64,000 bases of DNA from Saccharomonospora sp. NB11 (GCF_015910535.1 NZ_JACBJG010000003.1:124001-188000), one strand, 5' to 3'; positions 49,516-58,576 are shown, counted from the first letter of the stretch. The notes: generated by a model not told the origin, from the sequence alone. Made by a program: numbers and translations.

Positions 49516-50703
49516 TCAGCCGAAGGACTGTCCCTCGCCGCGATAGGTGGCGACGGTGCGCACGACGCGGTCACCCGACACGAGGTGGTACTCCGGGAAG
49601 TGTTCGGCCAGCTCTCCCGCCTTGGCGTGGCGGAACCACACGCGGTCGCCGAGGGCGAGGCTGCGGGCGGCGTGGCCGGTGACCGGCGTCTGCACCTCGC
49701 CCGCGCCCTCCACGGCGAGCAGCCGCAGTCCGGACGGCAGGAACGGCGAAGGCAGTCGGGTCGCGCTCGCCTGGCCCGACGCGACGTACCCGCCCCCGGC
49801 CAGGGTGACGGTCCGACGGTTCGGCCTCCGCACCACGGACAGGGCGAACATGGCCGCCGGACGCGGGGAGAACCGTCGGTAGCGGGAGAACAGCGTCGGT
49901 CCGATGAGGCCGGAGCCCGCCGTCACCTCGGTGACGGACGGATCGGCGCGCGTGAACTCCAGACTCCCCGTCCCGCCGCCATTGACGAACTCCAGGTCCG
50001 TCACCGCACGGACGGCACTCACGACGGCGCCTCGCCTCCGCGTCAGTTCGGCCGCCGAGCGTCGTTGCATCCAGCGCACGACCGCCCCGCGCACACCGGC
50101 GTCACCGTCCGGAAGCCCGGCGATCTGCCCCTCGTAGCCCATCACACCGACCAGCCGGAAGCCACGCCGCTCGACGATGTGGCGGGCGAGCCGCACGGCC
50201 TGCCGCGGGGTGAACACCGGGGACCGGCGCGTCCCGACGTGGACACCCGGCAACGGCCGCCACGAGGCGTCGAACTCCAGACAGACTCGGAGGTCGGGGT
50301 GGTCGGGGCCGAGCACGGCGTCCACGAGGTCGAGCTGCTCCACCGAGTCGACCATGATCGTGATCGCCGAACGCGCAGCGGCGTCGGCCGCGAGCGACCG
50401 CAGGGCCGCGCGGTCGGTGGTGGGGTAGGCGACCACCAGGTCGTCGCAGGTACCGCGCTCGTACAGCCACAGCGCCTCGCGAAGGGTGTAGCAGAGCAGG
50501 CCCGAGAACCCCGGCTTGGCGAGCACGCGTTCGAGCAACGCACGGCAGCGCACGGACTTGCTCGCGACGCGGACGGGAACTCCACCGGCACGCCTGACGA
50601 GGTCGTCGGCGTTGGCGTCGAAGGCGTCGAGGTCGACCACCGCGAAGGGCGGGTCGAGGTCCCGGGTCGCGTGGTCGTACGGCGCGGCGGTGAAGGCGTT
50701 CAC
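49516..50703 (-). CDS. PLP-dependent amino acid deaminase/aldolase (alanine racemase fold)
   Basis: A 395-residue enzyme of the D-threonine aldolase/alanine racemase N-terminal fold. PPFAVVDLDAFDANADDLVRRAGG and VRVASKSVRCRALL carry the conserved Lys that binds pyridoxal phosphate; LVGVMGYEGQIAG, EFVNGGGTGSLEF and the C-terminal GDRVWFRHAKAGELAEHFPEYHL (metal-binding His/Cys-like area of D-threonine aldolases) are present. GTG 50703 follows TAACGT by 7 nt (leaderless). It is divergent from the FAD oxidase gene; the shared operator suggests both act on related substrates. Confidence 0.87.
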   Translation of the reverse strand: MNAFTAAPYDHATRDLDPPFAVVDLDAFDANADDLVRRAGGVPVRVASKSVRCRALLERVLAKPGFSGLLCYTLREALWLYERGTCDDLVVAYPTTDRAALRSLAADAAARSAITIMVDSVEQLDLVDAVLGPDHPDLRVCLEFDASWRPLPGVHVGTRRSPVFTPRQAVRLARHIVERRGFRLVGVMGYEGQIAGLPDGDAGVRGAVVRWMQRRSAAELTRRRGAVVSAVRAVTDLEFVNGGGTGSLEFTRADPSVTEVTAGSGLIGPTLFSRYRRFSPRPAAMFALSVVRRPNRRTVTLAGGGYVASGQASATRLPSPFLPSGLRLLAVEGAGEVQTPVTGHAARSLALGDRVWFRHAKAGELAEHFPEYHLVSGDRVVRTVATYRGEGQSFG

Positions 50704-50729
50704 CCCTCGAACGTTACGGCAGGAACCTT

Positions 50730-50750
50730 GTGAACGCGAATCTCATTCAC
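50730..50750. promoter_or_regulatory. 21-bp palindromic operator between the divergent PLP-enzyme and FAD-oxidase genes
   Basis: GTGAACGCGA (50730-50739) and TCTCATTCAC (50741-50750) form an imperfect palindrome, 8 of 10 half-site positions being symmetric. It overlaps the expected -35 regions of both promoters: -10 TAACGT for the minus gene (50716-50711) and -10 TATCGT for the plus gene (50752-50757). The 12-mer GTGAACGCGAAT and CATTCAC also occur before tetR. Confidence 0.68.
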
Positions 50751-50780
50751 CTATCGTGGCCACAACGTTGAGGAGGCCCG

Positions 50781-52094
50781 GTGACACCGTGGACGAACTG
50801 GGCGGGGACCGCATCGACGCACCCCCGACGGATTCACCGCCCGTCGAACATCGACGAACTACGCGCCGTCGTGACCGCTGTGGCCGACCGTGGCGGCCGA
50901 ATCCGACCAGTGGGCAGCGGCCACTCGTTCACCGCCATCGCCGCGACCGACCCGGGCTGCGACGCCGTCGACCTCGGCGCCCTGTCGGGTCTCGTCTCGG
51001 CCGACGTGGAGACCGGCCTGGTCACCGTCCGCGCGGGCACCACCCTCCGCCGCCTGAACGCGCTGCTCGACATGCTGGGCCTCGCGATGACCAACCTGGG
51101 CGACATCGACGCCCAGACCGTCGCGGGATCGATCTCCACCGGCACCCACGGCACGGGCGCCGCCTTCGGCGGACTCGCCACCCAGGTGGCGGCCCTGGAA
51201 CTCGTGACGGCGGACGGCTCGCTCGTGCGCTGCTCCCCCGACGAGCGGCCCGACCTCTTCGCCGCCGCTCGCGTGGGCCTGGGCGCGCTCGGCGTCATCA
51301 CCTCGGTGACGTTGCGCTGTGAACCCGCCTTCGTGCTCCAGGCCCACGAGGGTCCGTTGCCGCTCGACGAGGTTTTGGCGTCCTTCGACGAGCTCGCCGA
51401 CCGCGAGGACCACGTCGAGTTCTACTGGTTCCCCTACGGCCGCACCGCGTTGGTCAAGCGCAACACCCGATGCGCCCCAGGCACCCCGGCTCGCCCGCTG
51501 TCGGCGGTCCGCCGGTTCGTCGACTACACGCTCATGGAGAACGTCGCGTTCGGCGCGCTCTGTCGGCTGGGCCGGGCCGTCCCGCGGCTCGTCCCCACAC
51601 TCGGCGCGTTCGCCGCATCGGCGTCGTCCACTCGTCGCTACAGCGATGCCGCTCATCGCGTGTTCGCGACCCGACGGACCGTTCGCTTCGTGGAGTCGGA
51701 ATACGCGGTGCCCCGCGAGTCCCTGCTCGACGTGCTCGACCGGCTACGCGCGCTCGTCCCGACGCTGCGGCATCCGGTGGCCTTTCCCGCGGAGATCCGC
51801 GTGGCCGCGGCCGACGACATCTGGCTCTCCACCGCCTACGGCCGGGACTCCGCCTACGTGGCCGTGCACCAGTACGTCGGCATGCCCTACGAGGAGTACT
51901 TCGAGGCGTTCGCCGAGATCGCGGACTCGGTGGGCGGCCGACCGCACTGGGGCAAGCTGCACCCGCTCGGTGCCGACCGGCTGCGTGAGCTCTACCCGAG
52001 GTTCGACGACTTCAGGCGCGTCCGCGCCGAGCTGGACCCGCAGGGCGTGTTCGGCAACGCCTACCTGGATCGCGTCCTCGGCCCGGTCGGCTGA
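50781..52094 (+). CDS. FAD-linked sugar-1,4-lactone oxidase (D-arabinono-1,4-lactone oxidase family)
   Basis: A 437-residue flavoprotein of the vanillyl-alcohol-oxidase fold. The FAD domain has RPSNIDELRAVVTAVADRG, the flavin-site GSGHSFTAIAATD (His may link FAD covalently) and SISTGTHGTGAAFGGLATQV. The C-terminal ALO domain ends HWGKLHPLGADRLRELYPRF and FGNAYLDRVLG, diagnostic of aldonolactone or alditol oxidases. GTG 50781 has GAGGAGG upstream. It probably oxidises a sugar lactone or polyol; pairing with the PLP enzyme is by a shared promoter region only. Confidence 0.92.
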   Translation: MTPWTNWAGTASTHPRRIHRPSNIDELRAVVTAVADRGGRIRPVGSGHSFTAIAATDPGCDAVDLGALSGLVSADVETGLVTVRAGTTLRRLNALLDMLGLAMTNLGDIDAQTVAGSISTGTHGTGAAFGGLATQVAALELVTADGSLVRCSPDERPDLFAAARVGLGALGVITSVTLRCEPAFVLQAHEGPLPLDEVLASFDELADREDHVEFYWFPYGRTALVKRNTRCAPGTPARPLSAVRRFVDYTLMENVAFGALCRLGRAVPRLVPTLGAFAASASSTRRYSDAAHRVFATRRTVRFVESEYAVPRESLLDVLDRLRALVPTLRHPVAFPAEIRVAAADDIWLSTAYGRDSAYVAVHQYVGMPYEEYFEAFAEIADSVGGRPHWGKLHPLGADRLRELYPRFDDFRRVRAELDPQGVFGNAYLDRVLGPVG

Positions 52095-52107
52095 GCCTGT
52101 CCGGCGC

Positions 52108-52770
52108 TCACAGCCGTTCGAGCGCCTCCGCGACGGGCGTGTTGCCCGAGGTCAGTTCAAGGGTGCGCCCGTAGGTGGTGGTGTCGGACAGCAGGAGCCG
52201 CACCACCTCGGCGACGTCGTCGCGCGGCACGTCGTCGCGCGGCACGTCGTCGGCGAGCCGCACCAGGCCGGTACCGGGGTCGTCGGTGAGTCGTCCGGGA
52301 CGCAGGATCGTCCAGTCGAGGTCGCGTCGACGCAGGTCCTGCTCGGCCGCCGCCTTGGCCCGGAGGTAGGCCGCGAAGACCTCGCCCACCCTGGCCTCGA
52401 CGTCGGCGTCGATCTCGTCGCCCGCACCCATCGCGCTGATCTGGACGAAGCGACGGACCCCGGCGCGTTCGGCGGCCTCCGCGAACAGCACCGCGGCGCC
52501 CTTGTCGACCGTGTCCTTGCGCGCCACCCCGCTGCCCGGCCCGGCACCTGCGGCGAAGACCGCCGCGTCTGCGCCCGACACCGCCTCGATCACCTCGTCG
52601 AGCGACGCGTTCTCCAGGTCGAGCACGACCGGCTCGGCGCCGATGTCTCGCAGGTCGGCGGCCTGTTCCGGCTTGCGGATGATGCCCACGCCGGTGTCGC
52701 CGTGCTCGGCGAGCAGCTTCTCCAGGCGCAGCGCGATCTTGCCGTGTCCTCCGGCGATGACGACTCGCAT
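52108..52770 (-). CDS. NAD(P)-binding SDR-like protein (NAD(P)H-binding, atypical)
   Basis: A 220-residue Rossmann protein: MRVVIAGGHGKIALRLEKLL (GGHGKIA nucleotide loop), ADAAVFAAGAGPGSG, FVQISAMGAG and DWTILRPGRLTDDPGTG. This matches the atypical SDR group related to plant Tic62 and bacterial YwnB/YhfK. A 15-bp tandem duplication in the gene produces DVPRDDVPRDDV. ATG 52770 has TAGTGT 7 nt upstream (leaderless). It converges on the FAD oxidase gene. Confidence 0.88.
   Translation of the reverse strand: MRVVIAGGHGKIALRLEKLLAEHGDTGVGIIRKPEQAADLRDIGAEPVVLDLENASLDEVIEAVSGADAAVFAAGAGPGSGVARKDTVDKGAAVLFAEAAERAGVRRFVQISAMGAGDEIDADVEARVGEVFAAYLRAKAAAEQDLRRRDLDWTILRPGRLTDDPGTGLVRLADDVPRDDVPRDDVAEVVRLLLSDTTTYGRTLELTSGNTPVAEALERL
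52216..52245. repeat. 15-bp tandem duplication inside the SDR-like gene
   Basis: Two exact copies of a 15-bp unit (GTCGTCGCGCGGCAC) at 52216-52230 and 52231-52245, with a further 7-bp partial copy, keep the frame and encode the doubled VPRDD segment. A recent slippage event is likely. Confidence 0.9.
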
Positions 52771-52816
52771 GAGGCCGACACTAGCCGCCCTCACCGCCTC
52801 GGGCAGCGGAACGTGA

Positions 52817-53458
52817 TCAGGCCAGCGCCCCGGCCGCCTCGCAGGCGAGCAGCCGCTCGTAGGCCACCTCGTGGACCCACCGCCACACCTCGTCCGACCC
52901 GAGGTTGATGCGGTCGTCACCGCACGCGACGTCGAGGTCGACGTTGGCATCGTCGTCCGCCGCCACGACGCCGAGCCCGTACATCCGGGCCCTCGGCAGG
53001 CAGTTGTCCACGTAGTCGTGGCTCAACGTCGCCGTGCCGGGCAGCACCATCGCCGCCTCTCCGTAACGAGCGAACGGCACCGTCGCCGCCATTCCCGTCC
53101 GCCAGTGCCGGGCCACGGCCAGCACTCCGGCGATGTGGACGGCGGGCGGCGGAGCGAGTCGGGCGAACTCCGGCCACGCCCACGTGGCCACGGTGGCCCG
53201 GTCGGTCATCGGCCGCAGTCCCGTGGCGATGCGTTCGGCGTGCGCCTCGGGGCGCAGCCGCGCCACGACGAACACGCGGCGCCCGAAGAGCGTCAGCTGC
53301 GGCAGCACCGTGCCCTGCCACCCCAGCAGCGGGGCGGCCCGCTTCGCGAGGTCAGCGGGGTTGGCGGGAAGTTCCAGTGTGGGCGCGATGCGACCGGAGA
53401 TCGACCGAACGTCGTTCGATCCGCTCGTTGTCGCGGTCTGCCCGGGTGATACCGCCAC
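52817..53458 (-). CDS. hypothetical protein (213 aa)
   Basis: No family recognised. After a short variable N-terminus the protein has LELPANPADLAKRAAPLLGWQGTVLPQL, FGRRVFVVARLRPEAHAERIATGLRPM and DRINLGSDEVWRWVHEVAYERLLACEA, an alternating alpha/beta pattern without membrane segments. GTG 53458 is preceded by GGGAGGCGG. It is upstream of the SDR-like gene (46 bp gap), possibly co-transcribed, and divergent from the CitE-like gene across 290 bp. Confidence 0.65.
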   Translation of the reverse strand: MAVSPGQTATTSGSNDVRSISGRIAPTLELPANPADLAKRAAPLLGWQGTVLPQLTLFGRRVFVVARLRPEAHAERIATGLRPMTDRATVATWAWPEFARLAPPPAVHIAGVLAVARHWRTGMAATVPFARYGEAAMVLPGTATLSHDYVDNCLPRARMYGLGVVAADDDANVDLDVACGDDRINLGSDEVWRWVHEVAYERLLACEAAGALA

Positions 53459-53748
53459 GAAGTCCGCCTCCCTGAAGTCCGCTGTGTGCCGGTGCCGTGT
53501 CGAAACGGCACGTGATTTGAGTACCAGCGCAAACGGGCGCCAGGTGTGTCTTCAGCCCGTACCTGCGATCGGCGGCGCCCAACAGTCGGTGATCGGTCGA
53601 TGGGCGGTCGGACGACTTCGGTCGAGCGGTGCGGCCGTATGGGTGACATGCGGCCGAACGGTCGACGACGGTGCCCGCCCACCCCGTCCGGCCGCGGAGT
53701 CGTAGGGTGCCGGGGACGAACGCCGCCCGCACGGCACGAGGAGGACAC

Positions 53749-54597
53749 GTGAGGCCACGCCGTTCCGTTCTCTACCTGCCCGGAGCGAACGAGCGCGCCG
53801 TGGAGAAGGCCGCGACGCTCGCCGCCGACGCGCTGGTGCTCGACCTGGAGGACTCGGTCGCACCCGACGCCAAGGAGACGGCCCGGCGTCGCGTGTGCGA
53901 GACGGTGACCGCGGCCCCGTACGGGCAACGGGAGGTAGCCATCCGCGTCAACGGTCTCGACACGCCGTGGCACGACGCCGACGTCCGCGCCGCCGCGCAG
54001 GCCGGTCCGGACGCCGTGGTGGTGCCGAAGATCGACTCGGCCGCCGACGTCCACGCCGTCGAGGCCGCGTTGTCCGCCGCAGGAGCGCCGGACCGCACGA
54101 CGATCTGGGCGATGATCGAGACACCGACCGCCGTGCTCAGGGCGCAGGAGATCGCGACGGCGTCCGACCGGCTGTCCGTCCTGGTGCTGGGCACCAACGA
54201 CCTGCTCAAGGAACTGTATGCCGAGGCGGTGCCGGGCCGGGCGCCGCTGCTGACCAGCCTCTCGCTGTGTCTGCTCGCCGGACGCGCCGCGGGCAAGCCG
54301 GTGCTCGACGGCGTGTACAACGACGTGCGCGACACCGAGGGCTTCGAAGCGGAGTGCGTCCAGGCGCGACAGCTCGGCTTCGACGGCAAGACGCTCATCC
54401 ACCCGAGCCAGCTCGAACCCTGCAACCGCGTCTTCAGCCCGTCCGACGCGGAGATCGACCACGCGCGCCGCGTCGTCGCCGCCTTCGACGCGGCGATGGC
54501 CGAGGGGCGTGGGGTGGCGACGGTGGACGGCCGGATGGTGGAGAACCTGCACGTCGAACAGGCACGTCGCGTACTGGCCCTCGCCGAGCACGCCTGA
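53749..54597 (+). CDS. CitE/HpcH-HpaI family lyase
   Basis: A 282-residue TIM-barrel lyase related to the citrate lyase beta subunit and malyl/citramalyl-CoA lyases. Key blocks: RRSVLYLPGANERAVEKA, LVLDLEDSVAPDAKETAR (metal-binding Asp), AIRVNGLDT, VVPKIDS, WAMIETPTAVL (metal-binding Glu), VLGTNDLLKEL and LIHPSQLEPCNRVFSPS. No citrate lyase alpha or gamma genes are near, so it probably acts on a CoA ester alone. GTG 53749 has GAGGAGG upstream. Confidence 0.92.
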   Translation: MRPRRSVLYLPGANERAVEKAATLAADALVLDLEDSVAPDAKETARRRVCETVTAAPYGQREVAIRVNGLDTPWHDADVRAAAQAGPDAVVVPKIDSAADVHAVEAALSAAGAPDRTTIWAMIETPTAVLRAQEIATASDRLSVLVLGTNDLLKELYAEAVPGRAPLLTSLSLCLLAGRAAGKPVLDGVYNDVRDTEGFEAECVQARQLGFDGKTLIHPSQLEPCNRVFSPSDAEIDHARRVVAAFDAAMAEGRGVATVDGRMVENLHVEQARRVLALAEHA

Positions 54598-54649
54598 CGA
54601 CGGCTCCCGCAACGGAATCGGCCCACCCGCCCCGGCGTTGCACACGTCG

Positions 54650-55645
54650 ATGGAGAGACGACGTTGGCCGGTTCCGTTGTCCGTGCTCGACCGGTCGCCT
54701 GTGCGCCACGGCGAGGATGCGGCCACCGCCGTGCGGAACACGGTGGAATTCGCCCGGCTGCTGGAGCAGTGGGGCTACCACCGATTCTGGGTCGCCGAGC
54801 ACCACGGTGTGCCCGGCATCGCCGGTTCGGCGCCCACCGTGCTCGCGTCGACAGTCGCGGCGAGAACCCGTCGAATCCGCGTCGGCACGGGCGGGGTGAT
54901 GCTGCCCAACCACCGGCCGCTCGTGGTGGCCGAGCAGTTCGGGACGCTGGAGGCTCTCCATCCCGGCCGGATCGACATGGGCCTCGGCCGGTCGGTCGGG
55001 TTCACTCGGCGGGAACGCGACGCCCTGGGTGCGGGTAAGCGGGAGGCCGAGCAGTTCGGCGAGCACATCCGTGAGTTACTCGGCTACTTCGCCGGGACGT
55101 CGACCGTCCACCCCGGAGTCCACGCGTACCCGACGGAGGGGTTGCGCGTCCCGGCCTTCGTGTTGGCGACCGGGGCCGGCTCCCGGGTCGCGGCCGAGAC
55201 CGGGCTCGCCCTCGTCATCGCTTCTGTGTCCGGTGTGGACACCATGGTCGAGCACATCGACCGGTACCGGGCGGAGTTCCGGCCGTCCTCGCTGTGGTCG
55301 CGTCCGCACGTGACGGTGTCCGTGGCCGTCGCCGTGGCCGACACCCGGGAGCAGGCCCGGCGACTGCTGCTGCCGGAAGCCTGGTCACTCGTGTACTCAC
55401 GCACCCGCGGCGTGTTTCCACCACTGCGGTCGCCGGACGACCTGCCCACCCCGACCGAGCGCGAGGCGACCAAGCTCGCCGAGGCGATGGAGCGACACGT
55501 GTACGGCACGGCAGCCACCGTCCGAACGCAACTGTCGGAACTCGTCGACCGCACGGGAGCGGACGAAGTACTGGTCACCATGAACACCTACGACCGCACC
55601 GCCCAGCTCGACTCCTACCGTCGACTGGCAGAACTCGCGCGGTGA
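54650..55645 (+). CDS. luciferase-like (LLM class) flavin-dependent monooxygenase
   Basis: A 331-residue bacterial-luciferase-like TIM barrel: PLSVLDRSPVRHGEDAATAV, GYHRFWVAEHHGVPGIAGSAP, RRIRVGTGGVMLPNHRPLVVAEQF and HPGRIDMGLGRSVGF are diagnostic of the MsnO8-like LLM subgroup; the end has GTAATVRTQLSELVDRTGADE. It uses FMNH2 supplied by a reductase. It lies 52 bp downstream of the CitE-like gene on the same strand. ATG 54650 lacks a clear ribosome-binding site; an upstream TTG is possible. Confidence 0.88.
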   Translation: MERRRWPVPLSVLDRSPVRHGEDAATAVRNTVEFARLLEQWGYHRFWVAEHHGVPGIAGSAPTVLASTVAARTRRIRVGTGGVMLPNHRPLVVAEQFGTLEALHPGRIDMGLGRSVGFTRRERDALGAGKREAEQFGEHIRELLGYFAGTSTVHPGVHAYPTEGLRVPAFVLATGAGSRVAAETGLALVIASVSGVDTMVEHIDRYRAEFRPSSLWSRPHVTVSVAVAVADTREQARRLLLPEAWSLVYSRTRGVFPPLRSPDDLPTPTEREATKLAEAMERHVYGTAATVRTQLSELVDRTGADEVLVTMNTYDRTAQLDSYRRLAELAR

Positions 55646-55912
55646 CTCGACGCGCGCACGAACGCGGCGCAGCCGGGCCGCTCGCGGAAGCGGGCACTGC
55701 TTTCGCGAGCGACACCAGCCCGTTCACCGGCACGCGCCGGTCCCCTCCACCGCGCGGTACGGGCGAACGACGAGTAAGCCGTCACGACCCCCGTTCAGCG
55801 CCTGTCGCACTCGTCCCGCTTCGAACGGCAACGATGAAGCCGGCCCCCGCACGGCATCCGCCAGCGTGCCGCGCGCGGCGTGCACCCCGCGTGACACTTC
55901 TGTGCCACGACC

Positions 55913-58576
55913 TCACTCCACGGCGTCGAGAAGCGGCGACGTCCCCGACGCGAGCAGCTCCCTCGCCCGCGCCTGCGTGACGACGTCTCCCGCGTCGGTG
56001 GCCAGCCGCACCGCCTCACGCAACGCCGTCACCGCCTCGTCGCGCTGCCCCGCCGCCAGGTGCACCTCACCGAGATCGAGCCACGCCACGGCGGGATGAC
56101 TCGACGAGCCGTACTCCACGGCCACCTTGATCGCTTCCCGACCGCACGCGATCGCCCGATCGAACTCGCCGCGTTGCCGGCGAAGGCGCGTGGTGTTGAC
56201 CAACGGACCGATCCGCCCGTACGGATCACCCACCTCCGTGGACAGCCGAAGCGACCGCTCGTAACACCGCTCCGCCTGCTCGAACTCCCCGAGCGCGCGA
56301 TAGGTGCTGCCCAGTCCCGTCAGCGCCGTCGCGACGAGGCGCGGGTCGTCCAGTTCCTCACCGATCGCGACCGCCGTCCGGTTGGCCCGCAACGCGGCGT
56401 CGTACTCCCCGCGGCTGTTGTGCAGTGCGGCGATCCGGTGTAGCACCGTCGACTCCGCACGCCGGTCCCGGCCACGACGGGCCGCCCGCAACGCCACCTC
56501 GTGGGTCTGTTCCCAGTCCGTCCAGTGCTTGCGCAGTACGTAGAACGTGCACAGCACGACGGGCAGGGCGGAGGCGTAATGGTGCCAACCGCGCCGCTCG
56601 CACTCCCGAACGACGGCGACGAGGTTCTCCCGTTCGGCCTCGTACCAGGACAACGCGTCGTGGAGGCCGTCGAACCGCACCGTGGGCGTTCGGTCCGAGT
56701 GCGCGGGAAGGCCCAGCGGCAACGGTGCCCGACGCACGAACTTGCTCGCCCGCAGGGCCGTCTGGACGTAGTGCTCGGTGAGCCGCTTCGCGGCGTCGGC
56801 ACGCACGGAACCCGGCAGTTCTCGTTCGCCGAACCGCAGACCGCACGCCCACACCAAATCGAAGAGCCGGTACCGGTGCGGTCCGACGGACTCGGCGAGA
56901 CCGGCCTCCTCCCACTCCGCGACGATCCGAGCGGCAGTGCCACCGTCGCAGTCCACGAGTGCCGCGACGGCCTGGACGGTGACGGCCGGCCCCGGCAACA
57001 CGCTCGTCGCCAACAACGCCTGCCTCGTCGGGTCGGACAGGCGTGCCAGCGACCGCGCGAACGCCCCGAACACGCTCGCCCGCTCGTCCCCGGGCACAGC
57101 CAACGGCTCGGGCCCTTGCTCCCGCAACGAGTCGAGCAACACCGACACGGGTACGTGCCGTCGCGAGGCCAGGTAGGTCGCCGCGAGCCGGAGCGCCGAG
57201 GGCACGTGTGCACACGCGTGCGCGAGTCGTCGCAGGTCGTCGCTGGAGTCGCCCCGTCCCGTCAGCAGCCGCGACAGCAACGTCGTCGAGTCGGCCGTGC
57301 TCAACGGCGGCACTCGCACCCCTCGCGCCTCGTCGAACGCCACGAGCCCCGACAGCGCGTACCTCGCGGTGACGATCACCGCGCAGTCGTCGCCGCCCGG
57401 GAGCAGAGGCCGCACCTGCTCGGCCGACACCGCGTCGTCCAACAGGAACAGCACCCGCCGCCCCCGCAACGTCGCCCGCAGCAACGCGCCTTTCGCATCG
57501 ACGCCCTCCGGAAGCCGTGCGGCCGGGACGCCGAGGTCCTTCAGCACCCGCGCCAGGACCTCACCGGGTTCCACGACCGACGAACCCGAGAAGCCGTGCA
57601 GGTCGACGAACACCTGACCGTCCGGGAACCGCTCGGCGACGCGATGGGCGAGCCGCACGGCCAGTGCCGTCTTCCCCACGCCCGGCTGTCCGCTGAGCAC
57701 CAGCAGCCGACGGCCCCGCGTCGTCGTCAGCCAGCGCGTCAACTCGTCCACCATCGCCGCCCGCCCGACGAAACCGACGCAGTCGGCGACGAGCTGCCGC
57801 GGCACGGGAGCGTCGCCCGGAACCTCCGGCGCGCCGATCGCCTCGTCCTCGCCGCGCAGGATCGCCGCGTGGATGCGTTGCACCTCGGGCCCGGGGTCGA
57901 CGCCGAGATCGTCGGCGAGGACGGCTCGCAGGCGTCGATGCGCCGCCAGTGCCTCCGCCTGCCGACCGCTGCGCGCCAACGCGAGCATGAGCTGCCCCCA
58001 CAACCGCTCGCGCAACGGATGTTTCTCCACCAACGCCGTCAACTCGCCGACGAGGGCGCCGTGCTCACCCGCGGCCAACTCGCGGTCGATGCGTTGCTCG
58101 ACCGCGCGGGTGTGTTCCTCCTCCAGCGACGCCACGACGGCACGGGTCAGCGCGTCCGATCGCACGTCGGCCAGCGGCGCTCCCCGCCACAGCGACAACG
58201 CCGACCGCAACGACTCCGCCGCCTCTGCGGGATCGGCCAGGTCGTGCGCGGCGGCCACCCGCGCCCGGAACGTCAACAGGTCGACCTCGTCGTCCTCGAC
58301 GACCAGGACGTAGCCGGGACTGCGCAGTCGTATGAACTCCCGGTTCGGATCGAGCTGCCGCAGGCAGGCCCGGAGCCGCCGGACGTAGGACCGGACCGTG
58401 TCGGGTGCGCCGGGGCCGGGCTCATCCCACAGGTAGGAGATCAGCTCGGACACCGAGACCACCCGGTTCGCGTTGCACACCAGCGCGGCGAGCAGAACGC
58501 GGAGTCGACCGGCCGGCACGGTGATCTCCCGATCTCCGTCGACCACCTGCAACGGGCCCAGAACTCGAATCTGCAT
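55913..58576 (-). CDS. SARP-family transcriptional regulator with NB-ARC and TPR domains (AfsR-like)
   Basis: An 887-residue regulator. Residues 1-95 are an OmpR-like winged helix (MQIRVLGPLQVVDGDREITV...RSYVRRLRACL), about 95-245 the bacterial transcriptional activation domain (AALAHRRLRAVLADDLGVDPGPEVQRIH is split here), then an NB-ARC ATPase with P-loop LVLSGQPGVGKTALAVRLA and LFLLDDAVSAEQVRPLLPG, and C-terminal TPR repeats (LTGLGSTYRALGEFEQAERC). AfsR-like proteins activate secondary metabolism. No biosynthetic cluster is adjacent, so it is an orphan or global regulator. ATG 58576 has GGGAGG upstream; the frame extends 16 codons further without need. Confidence 0.93.
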   Translation of the reverse strand: MQIRVLGPLQVVDGDREITVPAGRLRVLLAALVCNANRVVSVSELISYLWDEPGPGAPDTVRSYVRRLRACLRQLDPNREFIRLRSPGYVLVVEDDEVDLLTFRARVAAAHDLADPAEAAESLRSALSLWRGAPLADVRSDALTRAVVASLEEEHTRAVEQRIDRELAAGEHGALVGELTALVEKHPLRERLWGQLMLALARSGRQAEALAAHRRLRAVLADDLGVDPGPEVQRIHAAILRGEDEAIGAPEVPGDAPVPRQLVADCVGFVGRAAMVDELTRWLTTTRGRRLLVLSGQPGVGKTALAVRLAHRVAERFPDGQVFVDLHGFSGSSVVEPGEVLARVLKDLGVPAARLPEGVDAKGALLRATLRGRRVLFLLDDAVSAEQVRPLLPGGDDCAVIVTARYALSGLVAFDEARGVRVPPLSTADSTTLLSRLLTGRGDSSDDLRRLAHACAHVPSALRLAATYLASRRHVPVSVLLDSLREQGPEPLAVPGDERASVFGAFARSLARLSDPTRQALLATSVLPGPAVTVQAVAALVDCDGGTAARIVAEWEEAGLAESVGPHRYRLFDLVWACGLRFGERELPGSVRADAAKRLTEHYVQTALRASKFVRRAPLPLGLPAHSDRTPTVRFDGLHDALSWYEAERENLVAVVRECERRGWHHYASALPVVLCTFYVLRKHWTDWEQTHEVALRAARRGRDRRAESTVLHRIAALHNSRGEYDAALRANRTAVAIGEELDDPRLVATALTGLGSTYRALGEFEQAERCYERSLRLSTEVGDPYGRIGPLVNTTRLRRQRGEFDRAIACGREAIKVAVEYGSSSHPAVAWLDLGEVHLAAGQRDEAVTALREAVRLATDAGDVVTQARARELLASGTSPLLDAVE

